Assembly: GCA_001512965.1 (NCBI GenBank)
Contig: LFRW01000019.1
Span: forward strand, 12,307 to 46,952
Length of the DNA: 34,646 nt
Direction: 5' to 3'
Source: Methanomicrobia archaeon DTU008
Lineage (GTDB): Archaea > Thermoplasmatota > Thermoplasmata > Methanomassiliicoccales > Methanomassiliicoccaceae
The translations under genes and the position numbers were made by a program. The notes beneath the pieces are model-generated. The model did not search any database. It saw nothing but the letters and a program-made list of their open reading frames with translations, and had not been told where the DNA came from. How positions within the stretch are numbered: the stretch's first letter is position 1; each line of letters begins with the position of its first letter. Below, in pieces: positions 1-8,619 of this stretch.

Positions 1-651
1 GCCAAGCCACAGCAGGGCGCCGCCAAGGACCACGAAGGGGATGTTGTGCGGCTGATCGACCTCACCCCTCTGCGCGGACATCCTCTTGCCTATGACAAGG
101 GCCGCTGCAAGCGTCGCCGCGCCGGCTGAGATGTGGACCACGGTGCCGCCCGCGAAGTCCAGTGCGCCAAGCTGGTGGATCCACCCGCCGCCCCAGACCC
201 AGTGTGCCACCAGGGGGTAGATGAGCGTTATCCAGATCGCCATGAAGAGCACCACGGTGCGCAGCTTCATCCTCTCGGCTATGCCGCCTATGATGAGCGC
301 CGCGGTTATGATGGCGAACATGCCCTGGAACATCATGTACAGCAGGGGCGGGATCGTGGTCGGGAAGTACGAGAGGTCAGGAGGAGAGTTTCCAATTCCA
401 ATGCCATGGAGGAAGGCAAAGTCGAAGCTACCGATCAACCCTGCAGTGTCCGGACCGAACGCTAGTGAGAAACCGAACGTGACCCAGACGATGGTCGCTA
501 TACCCATGATGATGATCGTCTGCCCCAGAATGGACAGCATGCTGTTCTTGCGCAGCATGCCGCCATAGAAGAAGCCGACCGCTGGCGTCATTATCAGCAC
601 CAATGCGGCCGAGACGAGCATCCATGCGATGTCTCCAGTTTCGTATACCAT
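1..651 (-). CDS. amt: Ammonium transporter (Amt/MEP/Rh family), C-terminus cut by window edge
   Basis: The minus strand from ATG 651 reads 217 codons without a stop and leaves the window, so roughly the N-terminal half of a usual ~400-residue Amt channel is present. It begins MVYETGDIAWMLVSAALVL, the usual periplasmic N-terminus and first membrane helix. It then carries the family block FYGGMLRKNS and, near the window edge, DFAGGTVVHISAG, whose His is one of the paired pore histidines of the family. Several hydrophobic helices alternate with short loops. The function known for the family is conduction of ammonium/ammonia across the cytoplasmic membrane. A GAGGTGA ribosome-binding site lies just upstream of ATG. 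Amt genes are often next to a GlnK (PII) gene; none is visible on the upstream side, and the downstream side is outside the window. Identity is near certain; substrate is inferred from family. Confidence 0.95.
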   Translation of the reverse strand, partial: MVYETGDIAWMLVSAALVLIMTPAVGFFYGGMLRKNSMLSILGQTIIIMGIATIVWVTFGFSLAFGPDTAGLIGSFDFAFLHGIGIGNSPPDLSYFPTTIPPLLYMMFQGMFAIITAALIIGGIAERMKLRTVVLFMAIWITLIYPLVAHWVWGGGWIHQLGALDFAGGTVVHISAGAATLAAALVIGKRMSAQRGEVDQPHNIPFVVLGGALLWLG

Positions 652-670
652 CTGTTCACCTCATATACTT

Positions 671-710
671 CGTCCTGAGGGACGGTCGAGGCAAGGCGAC
701 GTTTGTCGCC
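671..710 (-). promoter_or_regulatory. Two adjacent perfect hairpins in the amt 5' leader
   Basis: Bases 671-684 form CGTCC-tgag-GGACG and bases 695-710 form GGCGAC-gttt-GTCGCC. Both are perfect stems with four-base loops, 10 bases apart, and lie 20-60 bases upstream of the amt start, next to its GAGGTGA site. Both would be transcribed in the amt leader if transcription starts in the AT-rich stretch around 740-780. They could stabilise the leader or affect access to the ribosome-binding site. No known riboswitch class was recognised. Confidence 0.45.
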
Positions 711-1072
711 GACGAACACCTCGTATGAGATGTTTGTCTGCCACAACGCATGGCTGATAGTCAATAAAATAATTAAAGTTAATTATCTAGCAAATTTGTT
801 TGTTATTCCTGATTATACTAGACAAATGTATGAGAAGAATCAATGAGGGCATCGCATTGATGGATCTTTACGTCATCTCAGTATCAGCCAACGGTGCTAG
901 AGGCGGGAAAAATACGCGATTTGGGGCTTGGAACCGTTATGATGGAGATCATCTACACGAAAACGTCTCTACTCTCGTAATGTTTTTTTCAGCATTGTTG
1001 CAAATTCTGAATTTATTATTCATACTATGGCAAAACAATCGGAATTGAAATAATTGTGATGCCATAACTTAC
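711..1072. other. AT-rich intergenic region between amt and the Fic gene; no supported gene
   Basis: This stretch is clearly more AT-rich than most of the window, especially 760-830 and 980-1072. It should hold the divergent promoters for amt (minus; candidate AT-rich element about 761-778) and for the Fic gene (plus). An open frame at 800-1048 gives an 82-residue product, but it has no recognisable motif and no convincing ribosome-binding site, so it is not called. Confidence 0.5.
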
Positions 1073-2179
1073 ATGAATATGAAGCCACTCAGATATCGAA
1101 TCGAAAAGAAGAGCCTGCCAAGCGGTGAATTGGGATATTACCTAGTGAAGGACATCCGGGTTGGAAGAAAGAAGGCTAAAGTTACCTCATACTTGGGTGA
1201 AGAGGCACCTAGGCCAGATACAATAGATGCTATAGTGAGGGAACATTATCTCAAACTCGAACTGAAAGCTGCGTACAAGAAGGCAGAACTGAGCAGCTCC
1301 CAGTATCTGATCGACTATCTGGATGAGAAAAAGGGGAAGGAACTGCTTGAATTATTGGAGAAGACGAAATACCTCTGCCTAGCGTTGGATAGCCTCCTTT
1401 ATGATGATGAAATGGAGGAATATGAGAAGCAGTTCGAGCTCCAGTATGTTCACGGTACGACGTCTATCGAGGGCAATACCCTCTCACTTAACGATGTACG
1501 ATTATTAATGGAAGAAGGGATAGCACCTTCTGGAAAGGATCTCAGAGAGATGTTTGAGGTCTTGAACTTCAAGGAAGTAAAGAAGTATCGCGATCATTAC
1601 AAGAAAAAGGTCACTTTGGACTTCATCAAGAAGATCCATTCATTGGTGATGAATAACATTCAGCCCGAGTCGGCAGGGGTGTTCAGAAGAATAGATAGCA
1701 TTGGAATATCAGGAAGGGATTTCCAGCTCACCCCGGCCATTGAGATCGAGAATGAACTGCAGGAGATTATCGATGAGTATTATGCAAGGGTGGAGAGTGG
1801 TTATTGTCCGTTCTTTGAAGCATTGGTGTTCCACCATAAATTCGAGTTGATCCACCCATTCACTAATGGAAATGGGAGAGTTGGTCGAGAGGTTCTCAAT
1901 TACATGTTAATGAGGGAGAAATGCCCTCGTCTTCTCTTCCTTGGAAAGGACCGTGGAAAATATCTGTCTGCTCTAATGAAAGCTGATGATGGAGATTATG
2001 GCAGTATGATATATGACATGGCCATGTTGATCATCGATCAGAGATTGCATTCCGTTCAGAAACAACTCGATAATCTTGGAAGGTACAAGACGAGAATGAA
2101 GATAGAAATAAAGGTACCAGACTCGCTTATAGATTCTAACAACAAAGATGAATGGAAACCTTTCCTGAAGGCTGATTGA
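1073..2179 (+). CDS. Fic-family protein, probable class II AMP-transferase
   Basis: The 368-residue product carries a complete Fic core motif, HPFTNGNGRVGR at residues 261-272. The catalytic His is 261, followed by the anion-binding Gly-rich loop and the distal Arg 272. An N-terminal inhibitory-helix motif of the [ST]xxxE[GN] type, TTSIEGN at 129-135, marks it as class II, where the Glu blocks productive ATP binding until relieved. The first ~50 residues form a small basic/beta segment often seen ahead of archaeal Fic domains. The likely activity is transfer of AMP (or another phosphate-containing group) to a target hydroxyl; the target is unknown. Base composition is much lower in GC than in the flanking chromosome, suggesting a transferred accessory gene. 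The stop lies just before a reading frame that looks coding without a clear start, so the real protein may continue by frameshift into the following zinc ribbon. ATG 1079 is an alternative start. Confidence 0.9.
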   Translation: MNMKPLRYRIEKKSLPSGELGYYLVKDIRVGRKKAKVTSYLGEEAPRPDTIDAIVREHYLKLELKAAYKKAELSSSQYLIDYLDEKKGKELLELLEKTKYLCLALDSLLYDDEMEEYEKQFELQYVHGTTSIEGNTLSLNDVRLLMEEGIAPSGKDLREMFEVLNFKEVKKYRDHYKKKVTLDFIKKIHSLVMNNIQPESAGVFRRIDSIGISGRDFQLTPAIEIENELQEIIDEYYARVESGYCPFFEALVFHHKFELIHPFTNGNGRVGREVLNYMLMREKCPRLLFLGKDRGKYLSALMKADDGDYGSMIYDMAMLIIDQRLHSVQKQLDNLGRYKTRMKIEIKVPDSLIDSNNKDEWKPFLKAD

Positions 2180-2222
2180 TGAGATATGGGAAGACGATGA
2201 TCTGGATCGTCTTTTAAAAGAA

Positions 2223-2531
2223 TTGTATGAGGATCATTCATTGGGGGATGGAGACCTCCAGGAGGAGCTCGCAGATCTGCCCAGCCTTGACAAAAAGACC
2301 AATATTGACGACATTATGGCAAATGATAGCTCACATTACGCGAAACCAGCCTCTCAACAAATACATGAGACAATTCAAAAGTGTATAAGGTGTGGTACAT
2401 CTGCGATGAGCAAAAATACAACATTCTGTCGAAAATGTGGCATCCCTCTTGTTGTGGCCTGCCCTCGATGTCGATCCCCCATTGGTCGTTCTGCCAACTT
2501 CTGCGGCTTTTGTGGTCTGAGGCTGAAGTGA
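2223..2531 (+). CDS. Double zinc-ribbon protein, possibly the C-terminal part of the Fic protein
   Basis: The 102-residue product has an acidic N-terminal half and two or more zinc-ribbon knuckles at about residues 54-100: CIRCG, CRKCG, CPRCR and CGFCG, i.e. paired CxxC motifs as in archaeal double zinc ribbons. The start is uncertain. The called start is TTG 2223; the first in-frame ATG is at 2316, and neither has a clear ribosome-binding site. The frame stays open upstream to a TGA at 2166-2168, and that upstream stretch (2169-2222) reads as plausible acidic protein (LIDEIWEDDD...). It overlaps the end of the Fic gene in the +1 frame. The piece may therefore be fused to Fic through a sequencing error, a recent mutation or recoding. 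Function is not known; zinc binding is inferred from the cysteine pattern. It shares the AT-rich composition of the Fic gene. Confidence 0.7.
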   Translation: MYEDHSLGDGDLQEELADLPSLDKKTNIDDIMANDSSHYAKPASQQIHETIQKCIRCGTSAMSKNTTFCRKCGIPLVVACPRCRSPIGRSANFCGFCGLRLK

Positions 2532-2696
2532 ATGAAAACTAAATGAGATAGTTCGTCTCCATTAATTATTCGCTATTAAGAGATAACTTCGTGGTTAAGA
2601 TATGCTTAAGGATTTATTAAATATAATTTTTCGTGATTAATTCATTGCTATAGATGCAATATTGCTTACAATTCCTACAGATGCGATGTCTTAGAA

Positions 2697-2951
2697 TCAA
2701 CTTGATTCATAGCTCTTTACGATCAGTGGTTTCGCTCTCTCTAGATCATCTTTATCCCTGATCGCGATCTCCAGGTCACCAGTTCCATAATGCCCGATCC
2801 CTCGCATGTCTCTGGTGAATCCCGGTTGGAGTTCCACGCTCTCCGAATCGACCTTGACGTAGACAAGGATGACACGATTCTTGGGGTGAACCTCTACACA
2901 TGCGAAGTTACGGAATCTCTTGAAGGCGAAGTAGAACTTCAGCGTCTTCAT
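2697..2951 (-). pseudogene. Truncated DUF5655 domain (C-terminal ~84 residues only)
   Basis: From codon 2951 the minus strand reads a coherent 84-residue piece that matches the C-terminal end of DUF5655 domains: AFKRFRNFACVEV, then a GFTRDMRGIGHYGTGD block and a final LERAKPLIVKSYE. In the family this block follows at least 30-40 more residues and often a larger N-terminal protein. Here the frame upstream of 2951 turns abruptly into GC-rich antisense sequence of a different reading frame. The 5' part has therefore been lost at a breakpoint near 2950-2970, where base composition also changes sharply. MKT at 2951 could be an opportunistic start, so a short expressed remnant is not excluded. DUF5655 is of unknown function and is sometimes annotated as predicted transport or linked to restriction-like contexts; nothing here decides that. 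Confidence 0.7.
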
Positions 2952-2959
2952 CTGCACGT

Positions 2960-3061
2960 CTCCGCCTGTGCTCGTGCGGGCTCCCCCTGCGCTCGATACT
3001 CCGGAGGCTGGCGGGCGGCACGCTGTGGCAGTGCATGAGGTGCGGGAGGAAGGTAGCATGA
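2960..3061 (+). pseudogene. Truncated zinc-ribbon reading frame, 5' end missing
   Basis: In the frame ending at TGA 3059-3061 the sequence reads CSCG, about 20 residues, then WQCMRCGRKVA, which looks like the tail of a small zinc-ribbon protein. Its upstream part breaks into the DUF5655 fragment on the other strand, so the 5' end is missing. The stop overlaps the next ORF's start (ATGA at 3058-3061), the arrangement expected of two genes formerly cotranscribed and translationally coupled. The call rests only on the cysteine pattern, the coupling and the composition change. Confidence 0.4.
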
Positions 3062-4035
3062 CGACGATCGAGGACGCGCAGATCAGGGTGGCGAGGGCCG
3101 AGGACGAGAAGCAGAAGCTCCTCGAGGAGATCACGAACAACAAGAAGTACGGCTCCATCGCCGGGCTAGACCAGGTGTGCAGCAGGGAGAGCAGCGACAA
3201 GAAGGGCGGGGCCCGCGAGCTCCGGCGCAACTACAACAAGGCGACCAAGGAGCTCCGGCTCGCCAAGAGCGACCTCAAGCGCATGCGGAACGAGGAGGGC
3301 CAGGCCAAGAAGGGCGAGAACCCGCCGATCGATCCCGGCTATGCGGCGGCCATGTCCCGCCTCGAGGCCGCTCACAAGGCCGTTCACAGGCTGCAGCAGG
3401 ATCCTCTCGCTCGCTATTGCAGCGTGGAGGACCTCCGGGCGAAGGCACGCTCGGACCCGAAGGCCAAGGCCCTCCTGACCGAGCTGAACCCTGCCATGAA
3501 CGCCAGGAGGGACGAGCGCAAGAACGCTGACGCCATGGCCCCGAGGTACAGCTGCTGGAACTGCAGCTCGTTCTCGGTGAACAACTACGAGAAGCCGTGC
3601 AGGGATGATCAGCTCGATCCTGGCGACCTGCCGATCCTCGACTGCCCGGTGTTCGACGAGACCTATGCCTCCCTGAAGGCGCACCAGGGCGAGGCCATGG
3701 TGGAGGTCGAGGGGACCGAGGACGGCATCACGCTCAAGAACGTCCCGGAGGAGGTCCTCGAGGACCCCGGGGAGCGTGTTGGACTATATTTCACCAACCA
3801 CGACCTGAGAAGGACCTGCGGGAGGATGATGTACCGGGCAGGTGTCCGGCTCGAAGAGATCTCAAGGATCTTCGGACATGCCGACACTCGCACAACGATC
3901 CTCTACCTAGGCCTCAACTTTGACGATATGAGCGATGCCATGAGAACCTATGCCCAGTATCAGAAAATGTCGCTTGAACCGAAAATGGTTCAAAATGAGC
4001 TAAGCCAGAGTTTGAGTGGACAGAGCGGGATTTGA
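3058..4035 (+). CDS. Chimeric ORF: coiled-coil/zinc protein joined to a tyrosine-recombinase C-terminus
   Basis: The start ATG 3058 has a strong GGGAGGAAGG ribosome-binding site; product 325 residues. Residues 1-130 are charged and helical (Lys/Glu/Arg rich, probable coiled coil). About 160-195 hold four cysteines (CWNC, then two single Cys), a likely metal site. From about 243 the protein turns into the catalytic end of an archaeal tyrosine recombinase: H248-D-L-R251, GH with H274, and the nucleophile position Y283 in TILYLG. The upstream catalytic Arg and Lys regions of a complete integrase are absent, so recombinase activity is not expected. The last codons run into the 3' end of tRNA-Ala on the other strand, a typical integrase/attachment-site overlap. 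I infer that an integration or deletion event joined an element gene to a resident integrase remnant. The N-terminal part was not recognised as a family. Confidence 0.7.
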   Translation: MTTIEDAQIRVARAEDEKQKLLEEITNNKKYGSIAGLDQVCSRESSDKKGGARELRRNYNKATKELRLAKSDLKRMRNEEGQAKKGENPPIDPGYAAAMSRLEAAHKAVHRLQQDPLARYCSVEDLRAKARSDPKAKALLTELNPAMNARRDERKNADAMAPRYSCWNCSSFSVNNYEKPCRDDQLDPGDLPILDCPVFDETYASLKAHQGEAMVEVEGTEDGITLKNVPEEVLEDPGERVGLYFTNHDLRRTCGRMMYRAGVRLEEISRIFGHADTRTTILYLGLNFDDMSDAMRTYAQYQKMSLEPKMVQNELSQSLSGQSGI

Positions 4036-4041
4036 ACCCGC
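4017..4041. other. Putative attachment-site core: tRNA-Ala 3' end shared with the integrase remnant
   Basis: The recombinase-derived ORF ends with its TGA at 4033-4035, inside the T-arm of tRNA-Ala, so the tRNA 3' end doubles as coding sequence. Archaeal integrative elements commonly use this part of a tRNA as att core. No second copy of this core was seen elsewhere in the window, so the element's other end is either lost or outside. Confidence 0.5.
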
Positions 4042-4089
4042 GGCCTCGACATTGCGAATGTCGCGATCTTCCAGCTGATCTATCTGCCC
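4017..4089 (-). tRNA. tRNA-Ala (anticodon CGC)
   Basis: The minus strand folds as a full cloverleaf. The acceptor is GGGCAGA/TCTGTCC with discriminator A. The D-stem is GATC/GATC with an 8-base loop containing GG. The anticodon stem is CGACA/TGTCG with loop TTCGCAA (anticodon CGC, reading GCG). The variable loop has 5 bases and the T-arm is GCGGG-TTCAAAT-CCCGC. The third acceptor pair is G:U, the alanine identity element G3:U70. No intron is present and CCA is not encoded. Confidence 0.97.
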
Positions 4090-4112
4090 TTGCGAATCGG
4101 TAATGGCAGGAT

Positions 4113-4121
4113 GGATATAAT
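4113..4121 (-). promoter_or_regulatory. TATA box of tRNA-Ala
   Basis: On the minus strand an AATTATATC element is centred about 28 bases before the first tRNA base, the spacing expected for an archaeal TATA box with transcription starting at or next to the mature 5' end. Confidence 0.6.
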
Positions 4122-4291
4122 TCTTTGTGGTCGTCATTACCCCCATATCTAGTCTGGATGCAAACATCTCGCATCTTGTGATCCTCAGGTCCATCTCGGA
4201 TCCACAACGCTCTAGCTCCGCCCTTCATGAAGGCATCGCCCGCTTTTTCATCATATCCTGTCTGTTTGATCCCTCTCTCTTTTTCGAGAAA

Positions 4292-4300
4292 TATAATATC
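4292..4300 (+). promoter_or_regulatory. Probable TATA box of the histidine kinase operon
   Basis: AATATAATA lies in an otherwise GC-rich region about 100 bases before the kinase start. A start of transcription near 4323 would give a leader of ~70 bases that includes GGAGGAGGGA around 4325 and a 15-codon out-of-frame ATG reading frame starting at 4347, which overlaps the region of the kinase start. Confidence 0.45.
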
Positions 4301-4393
4301 TATCATTCCCATGCCTGCTCGGCGGGAGGAGGGACAACAGGAGCTCATGCCGTATCGATCCTCGATCGCCACCCCATCCTGGCAGGCCCATGC

Positions 4394-6461
<2,068 letters not shown>

Positions 6462-6478
<17 letters not shown>

Positions 6479-6860
6479 GATCCTGGTCGTGGATGACAAT
6501 CCCGGCGATGCGCTGCTATTGCATGAGGCGTTCGAGGCCAACGGGTCGAGCGTCTCCCTAAGTCGCGCGAGGGACGGCATGGATGCCCTGGGCTTCCTCC
6601 GCCGCAATAAATCGCATCCCACCCTTATAGTCCTGGACATCAAGATGCCTAGGATGGGAGGTCTGGAGTTCCTTAAGGAGCTCAGGGGCGATCCATCACT
6701 GAAGGACATACCGGTCATCATACTGACCGGTTCCGACGCCCCGGAGGACCGCAAGGCCGCCAGGCGTCTGGGCGTCACCGATTACAGCATCAAGCCAGGC
6801 AAGCTGGATGGATGGGTGGCGCTGGCGAGGAGGCTCGAGAGGATCGCGTGCACCAAATAG
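6462..6860 (+). CDS. Single-domain response regulator (CheY/Rcp1-like receiver)
   Basis: The 132-residue product is only a receiver domain. The acidic pair is D11-D12 in VVDDNPGD, the phosphoacceptor D59 is in VLDIKMPRMGG, T89 is in ILTGS and the conserved K111 is in SIKPG. The insertions around PGDALLLHEAF and RRNKSHPTLIVLDIKMP resemble Rcp1-type receivers, which usually accompany PAS/GAF or phytochrome-like kinases. It has a good AAGGAGAT ribosome-binding site inside the kinase's last codons and starts 17 bases before the kinase stop, so it is very likely cotranslated and phosphorylated by that kinase. There is no output domain, so it must act by protein contact or relay; the downstream partner is unknown. 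Confidence 0.93.
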
Positions 6861-6885
6861 CTGGCGATGCGTGCAGCTTCGCCAT

Positions 6886-6906
6886 CGGACCGTCACCCAT
6901 GGTCCG
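6886..6906. terminator. Stem-loop after the two-component unit
   Basis: CGGACC and GGTCCG form a 6-base-pair stem around a 9-base loop, 26 bases after the receiver stop. It lacks a clear U-tract, so it may simply stabilise the transcript end. The rest of 6861-7048 shows no supported gene. Confidence 0.3.
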
Positions 6907-7048
6907 GCTTGACGGATGTACCCATACGGATCGATCATGCACCGTTCCGATGGAGATCGGTGGCCGATGCCTTCACATCATCCCACCCCGCCGTTCTCGC
7001 CCTTCCGGGCCGGGGTCGTGATGCTTCGCGAAGAACAGAACGCGGCTC

Positions 7049-7195
7049 TCACCGCTTCTTCTTGGGTTTCTGACGAACGATCTTGCGTTTGCGCTGCAGC
7101 TCCCCATGCACATCCTCGAGATGCATGTGAAGCTCAGATATCGTTTCAAATTCCATGCCGCACTTGTCACATATCGTGTTCAGGCTTCCACTCAT
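7049..7195 (-). CDS. Small C2H2 zinc-finger protein (48 residues)
   Basis: The minus strand from ATG 7195 encodes 48 residues with one classical C2H2 finger: CDKCG, an 11-12 residue spacer FETISELHMHL, then H-x4-H (HLEDVH). A basic tail (QRKRKIVRQKPKKKR) follows and looks suited to nucleic acid contact. Single-finger proteins of this size are common in Euryarchaea. The role is not known; DNA or RNA binding is inference from the fold and charge. It is divergent from the x17 zinc protein at 7426, with a shared 230-base intergenic region. No strong ribosome-binding site was seen. Confidence 0.75.
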   Translation of the reverse strand: MSGSLNTICDKCGMEFETISELHMHLEDVHGELQRKRKIVRQKPKKKR

Positions 7196-7351
7196 GTTTA
7201 CAACTCATTGAACTGGTTCGTTCTACCATGCAGGCCACCGCCGGAATGCGACGTGGCCCGCTGGACAAAGGGGTACCCTTAGATAATAATGCTCCCCCTG
7301 CCGCTCGAAAAAGGCCATGCATCGCAGGTTTCACCCTTGCGAATAGGTTAG

Positions 7352-7359
7352 TATTTATA
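7352..7359 (+). promoter_or_regulatory. Probable TATA box of the CxxC-x17-CxxC gene
   Basis: TATTTATA stands out in the divergent intergenic region 7196-7425. A transcription start near 7382 would leave a leader of about 44 bases before ATG 7426. Nothing else in 7196-7425 could be supported as a gene. Confidence 0.45.
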
Positions 7360-7425
7360 GTTAAACAACCTGAGTGCTCTTGTCACAAGTGTCCGCAAGG
7401 GCCCTTGGGGCTGTAGGTAGTAATA

Positions 7426-7593
7426 ATGTACGGAAACAAGAGAGGCGGCTACAACCGCGAACCCAGAGAAATGCACGACGCGATCTGCTCCGACTGTGGA
7501 GCCCAGACCCAAGTTCCTTTCAAGCCGACCGAGGGTAGACCGGTCTACTGCAGGGAATGCTTCCAGAAGCACAGGCCCAGGGACAGGTTCTAA
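7426..7593 (+). CDS. CxxC-x17-CxxC small zinc-binding protein (55 residues)
   Basis: The product has 55 residues. After a Gly/Arg/Tyr-rich N-terminus (MYGNKRGGYNREPRE) comes CSDCG, 17 residues that include QVPFKPTEGRPVY, then CREC and a basic tail. This is the CxxC-x17-CxxC zinc-finger family (TIGR04272-type as I recall), widespread as a short stand-alone protein in archaea and as a domain in bacteria. The four cysteines should bind one zinc. The RGG-like, basic ends suggest nucleic acid binding, but function is not established. Leader and TATA box upstream suggest an independent transcript. Confidence 0.85.
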   Translation: MYGNKRGGYNREPREMHDAICSDCGAQTQVPFKPTEGRPVYCRECFQKHRPRDRF

Positions 7594-7601
7594 ATCTCAT
7601 C

Positions 7602-7630
7602 TAAACCCCTTAAACCCTTTAAACCCCTTT
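7602..7630. repeat. Short tandem repeat, three TAAACCC(C/T)T units
   Basis: Three successive 9-base units TAAACCCCT, TAAACCCTT and TAAACCCCT lie between the x17 zinc gene and the convergent ferredoxin. The pyrimidine-rich end CCCCTTTTCTCCCC that follows could serve as a transcript end for the plus-strand gene. Confidence 0.6.
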
Positions 7631-7681
7631 TCTCCCCATTACTTCTCCGACCTGGGAAGGGCGAATCGCCCTGTTCGGTCG

Positions 7682-8017
7682 TCACTTCATCAGTCCTGTG
7701 ATCCTGTCGTCTATTCGCCGGAGCGTATCCGTCACCACGCGCGGCGGGCGGACCTCTAGAGTGAAGGCGTCCCTTTTGCACAGGTGGGTGCACCGTCCGC
7801 AGCCGCGGCAGCGCTCCACGTCCACGTTCGCCTTCTTATCGTTCATCTCTATGGCGCCGAAGCGGCAGAACCCTTTCCTGACGCATGCGGTGCAGCCATT
7901 GCACCTCTCGTGCCTTACCATCGCCCTGATGCCCGGCACCCTGGCGAACCGGTCCGCCAGTTCCAGGGGAACGCTGGCGAGGTCTTTGGCGATGTATTTC
8001 ATATCATCCAATATCAT
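7682..8017 (-). CDS. Ferredoxin-type protein with two [4Fe-4S] motifs
   Basis: From ATG 8017 the product has 111 residues. Two cluster motifs are visible in its centre. The first is CNGCTAC followed by a Cys five residues later (Cx2Cx2Cx5C, a longer last spacer than the usual x3). The second is CRGCGRCTHLC (Cx2Cx2Cx3C). The N-terminal ~35 residues are helical and the C-terminal tail is basic. It should be a soluble low-potential electron carrier or a small redox subunit. An in-frame GTG lies at 8050, but a TATA-like AATTTTAAG around 8064-8073 would start transcription downstream of it, and GAGGGAAGTG precedes ATG 8017, which I therefore prefer. It lies 70 bases after the flavodoxin stop on the same strand; the two may exchange electrons, which is inference. 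Confidence 0.88.
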   Translation of the reverse strand: MILDDMKYIAKDLASVPLELADRFARVPGIRAMVRHERCNGCTACVRKGFCRFGAIEMNDKKANVDVERCRGCGRCTHLCKRDAFTLEVRPPRVVTDTLRRIDDRITGLMK

Positions 8018-8087
8018 CTTCACTTCCCTCGGCTTAATGCCGTTAATCACAACGTGGACGGTTACTTAAAATTCACGGACGTTCGCG

Positions 8088-8573
8088 TCATATGGAGTTC
8101 ATGTTGGCGAGGAAGCGCCTGACGAACTCCCTGCTCTGCTCCAGCGTGTTGGGCATGAGCGGGCCGTAGGTGTCGACGACCTCCGCCCTCAGCACCTCGT
8201 CGTACATCCTGATGCCGCCCTCCTCGGCCATCTCCCTGATCTTCGGTCCGGCGGTGTTGTCGATCCACTTGGCCATCTTCTCCCTGGCCGTGGGATCGGT
8301 AGGAGTGCGCAGTTTCGTCTCGAACGCCGCTCCCGGCTTGCCTGCGTAGACCTTTCGGGCCTTCTTGATGAACCGCTTGGTGCGGAAGGTCATCTGCTTC
8401 ATGCGCGTCGGCGAGCCTATGAGGATGAAATCGGCATCGGCATCGAACTTCATCGTCTGGCCGATGTTGACCAGTGCTACCTCGAGCCCCTGGGCCTTGA
8501 TCTCCTCGGCCATGGCCTCGGCAACATGCCTGGTGTTGCCGTACACGCTGTCGAACGCGACGATCCCTTTCAT
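8088..8573 (-). CDS. Flavodoxin family protein
   Basis: The 161-residue product has a flavodoxin-like fold start, KGIVAFDSVYGNTRHVAEAM. Its SVYGNT loop is the FMN phosphate-binding motif. GSPTRMKQMT corresponds to the second FMN-contacting loop. The length is typical of short-chain archaeal flavodoxins. It should carry FMN and act as one- or two-electron carrier in the cytoplasm. GTG 8582 would add three residues. ATG 8573 fits better with a TATA-like CTTTATCC (plus-strand letters) at 8601-8608, which would give a nearly leaderless message. The ferredoxin gene follows on the same strand. Confidence 0.9.
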   Translation of the reverse strand: MKGIVAFDSVYGNTRHVAEAMAEEIKAQGLEVALVNIGQTMKFDADADFILIGSPTRMKQMTFRTKRFIKKARKVYAGKPGAAFETKLRTPTDPTAREKMAKWIDNTAGPKIREMAEEGGIRMYDEVLRAEVVDTYGPLMPNTLEQSREFVRRFLANMNSI

Positions 8574-8619
8574 GATGTCCACGCCGATGCCTTTCTACCT
8601 CTTTATCCCATCGGCCCCC

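Noticed and set aside
800-1048. 82-residue open frame in the amt/Fic gap
   Set aside because: AT-rich, no ribosome-binding site, no recognisable motif, and it covers the region expected to hold two promoters.
3166-3684. 172-residue minus-strand frame under the chimeric ORF
   Set aside because: Repetitive low-information residues typical of antisense of a GC-rich gene; the plus strand has the ribosome-binding site and domain matches.
3914-4372. 152-residue minus-strand frame spanning tRNA-Ala
   Set aside because: It covers the tRNA and integrase end and shows no protein family; an artefact of open antisense frame.
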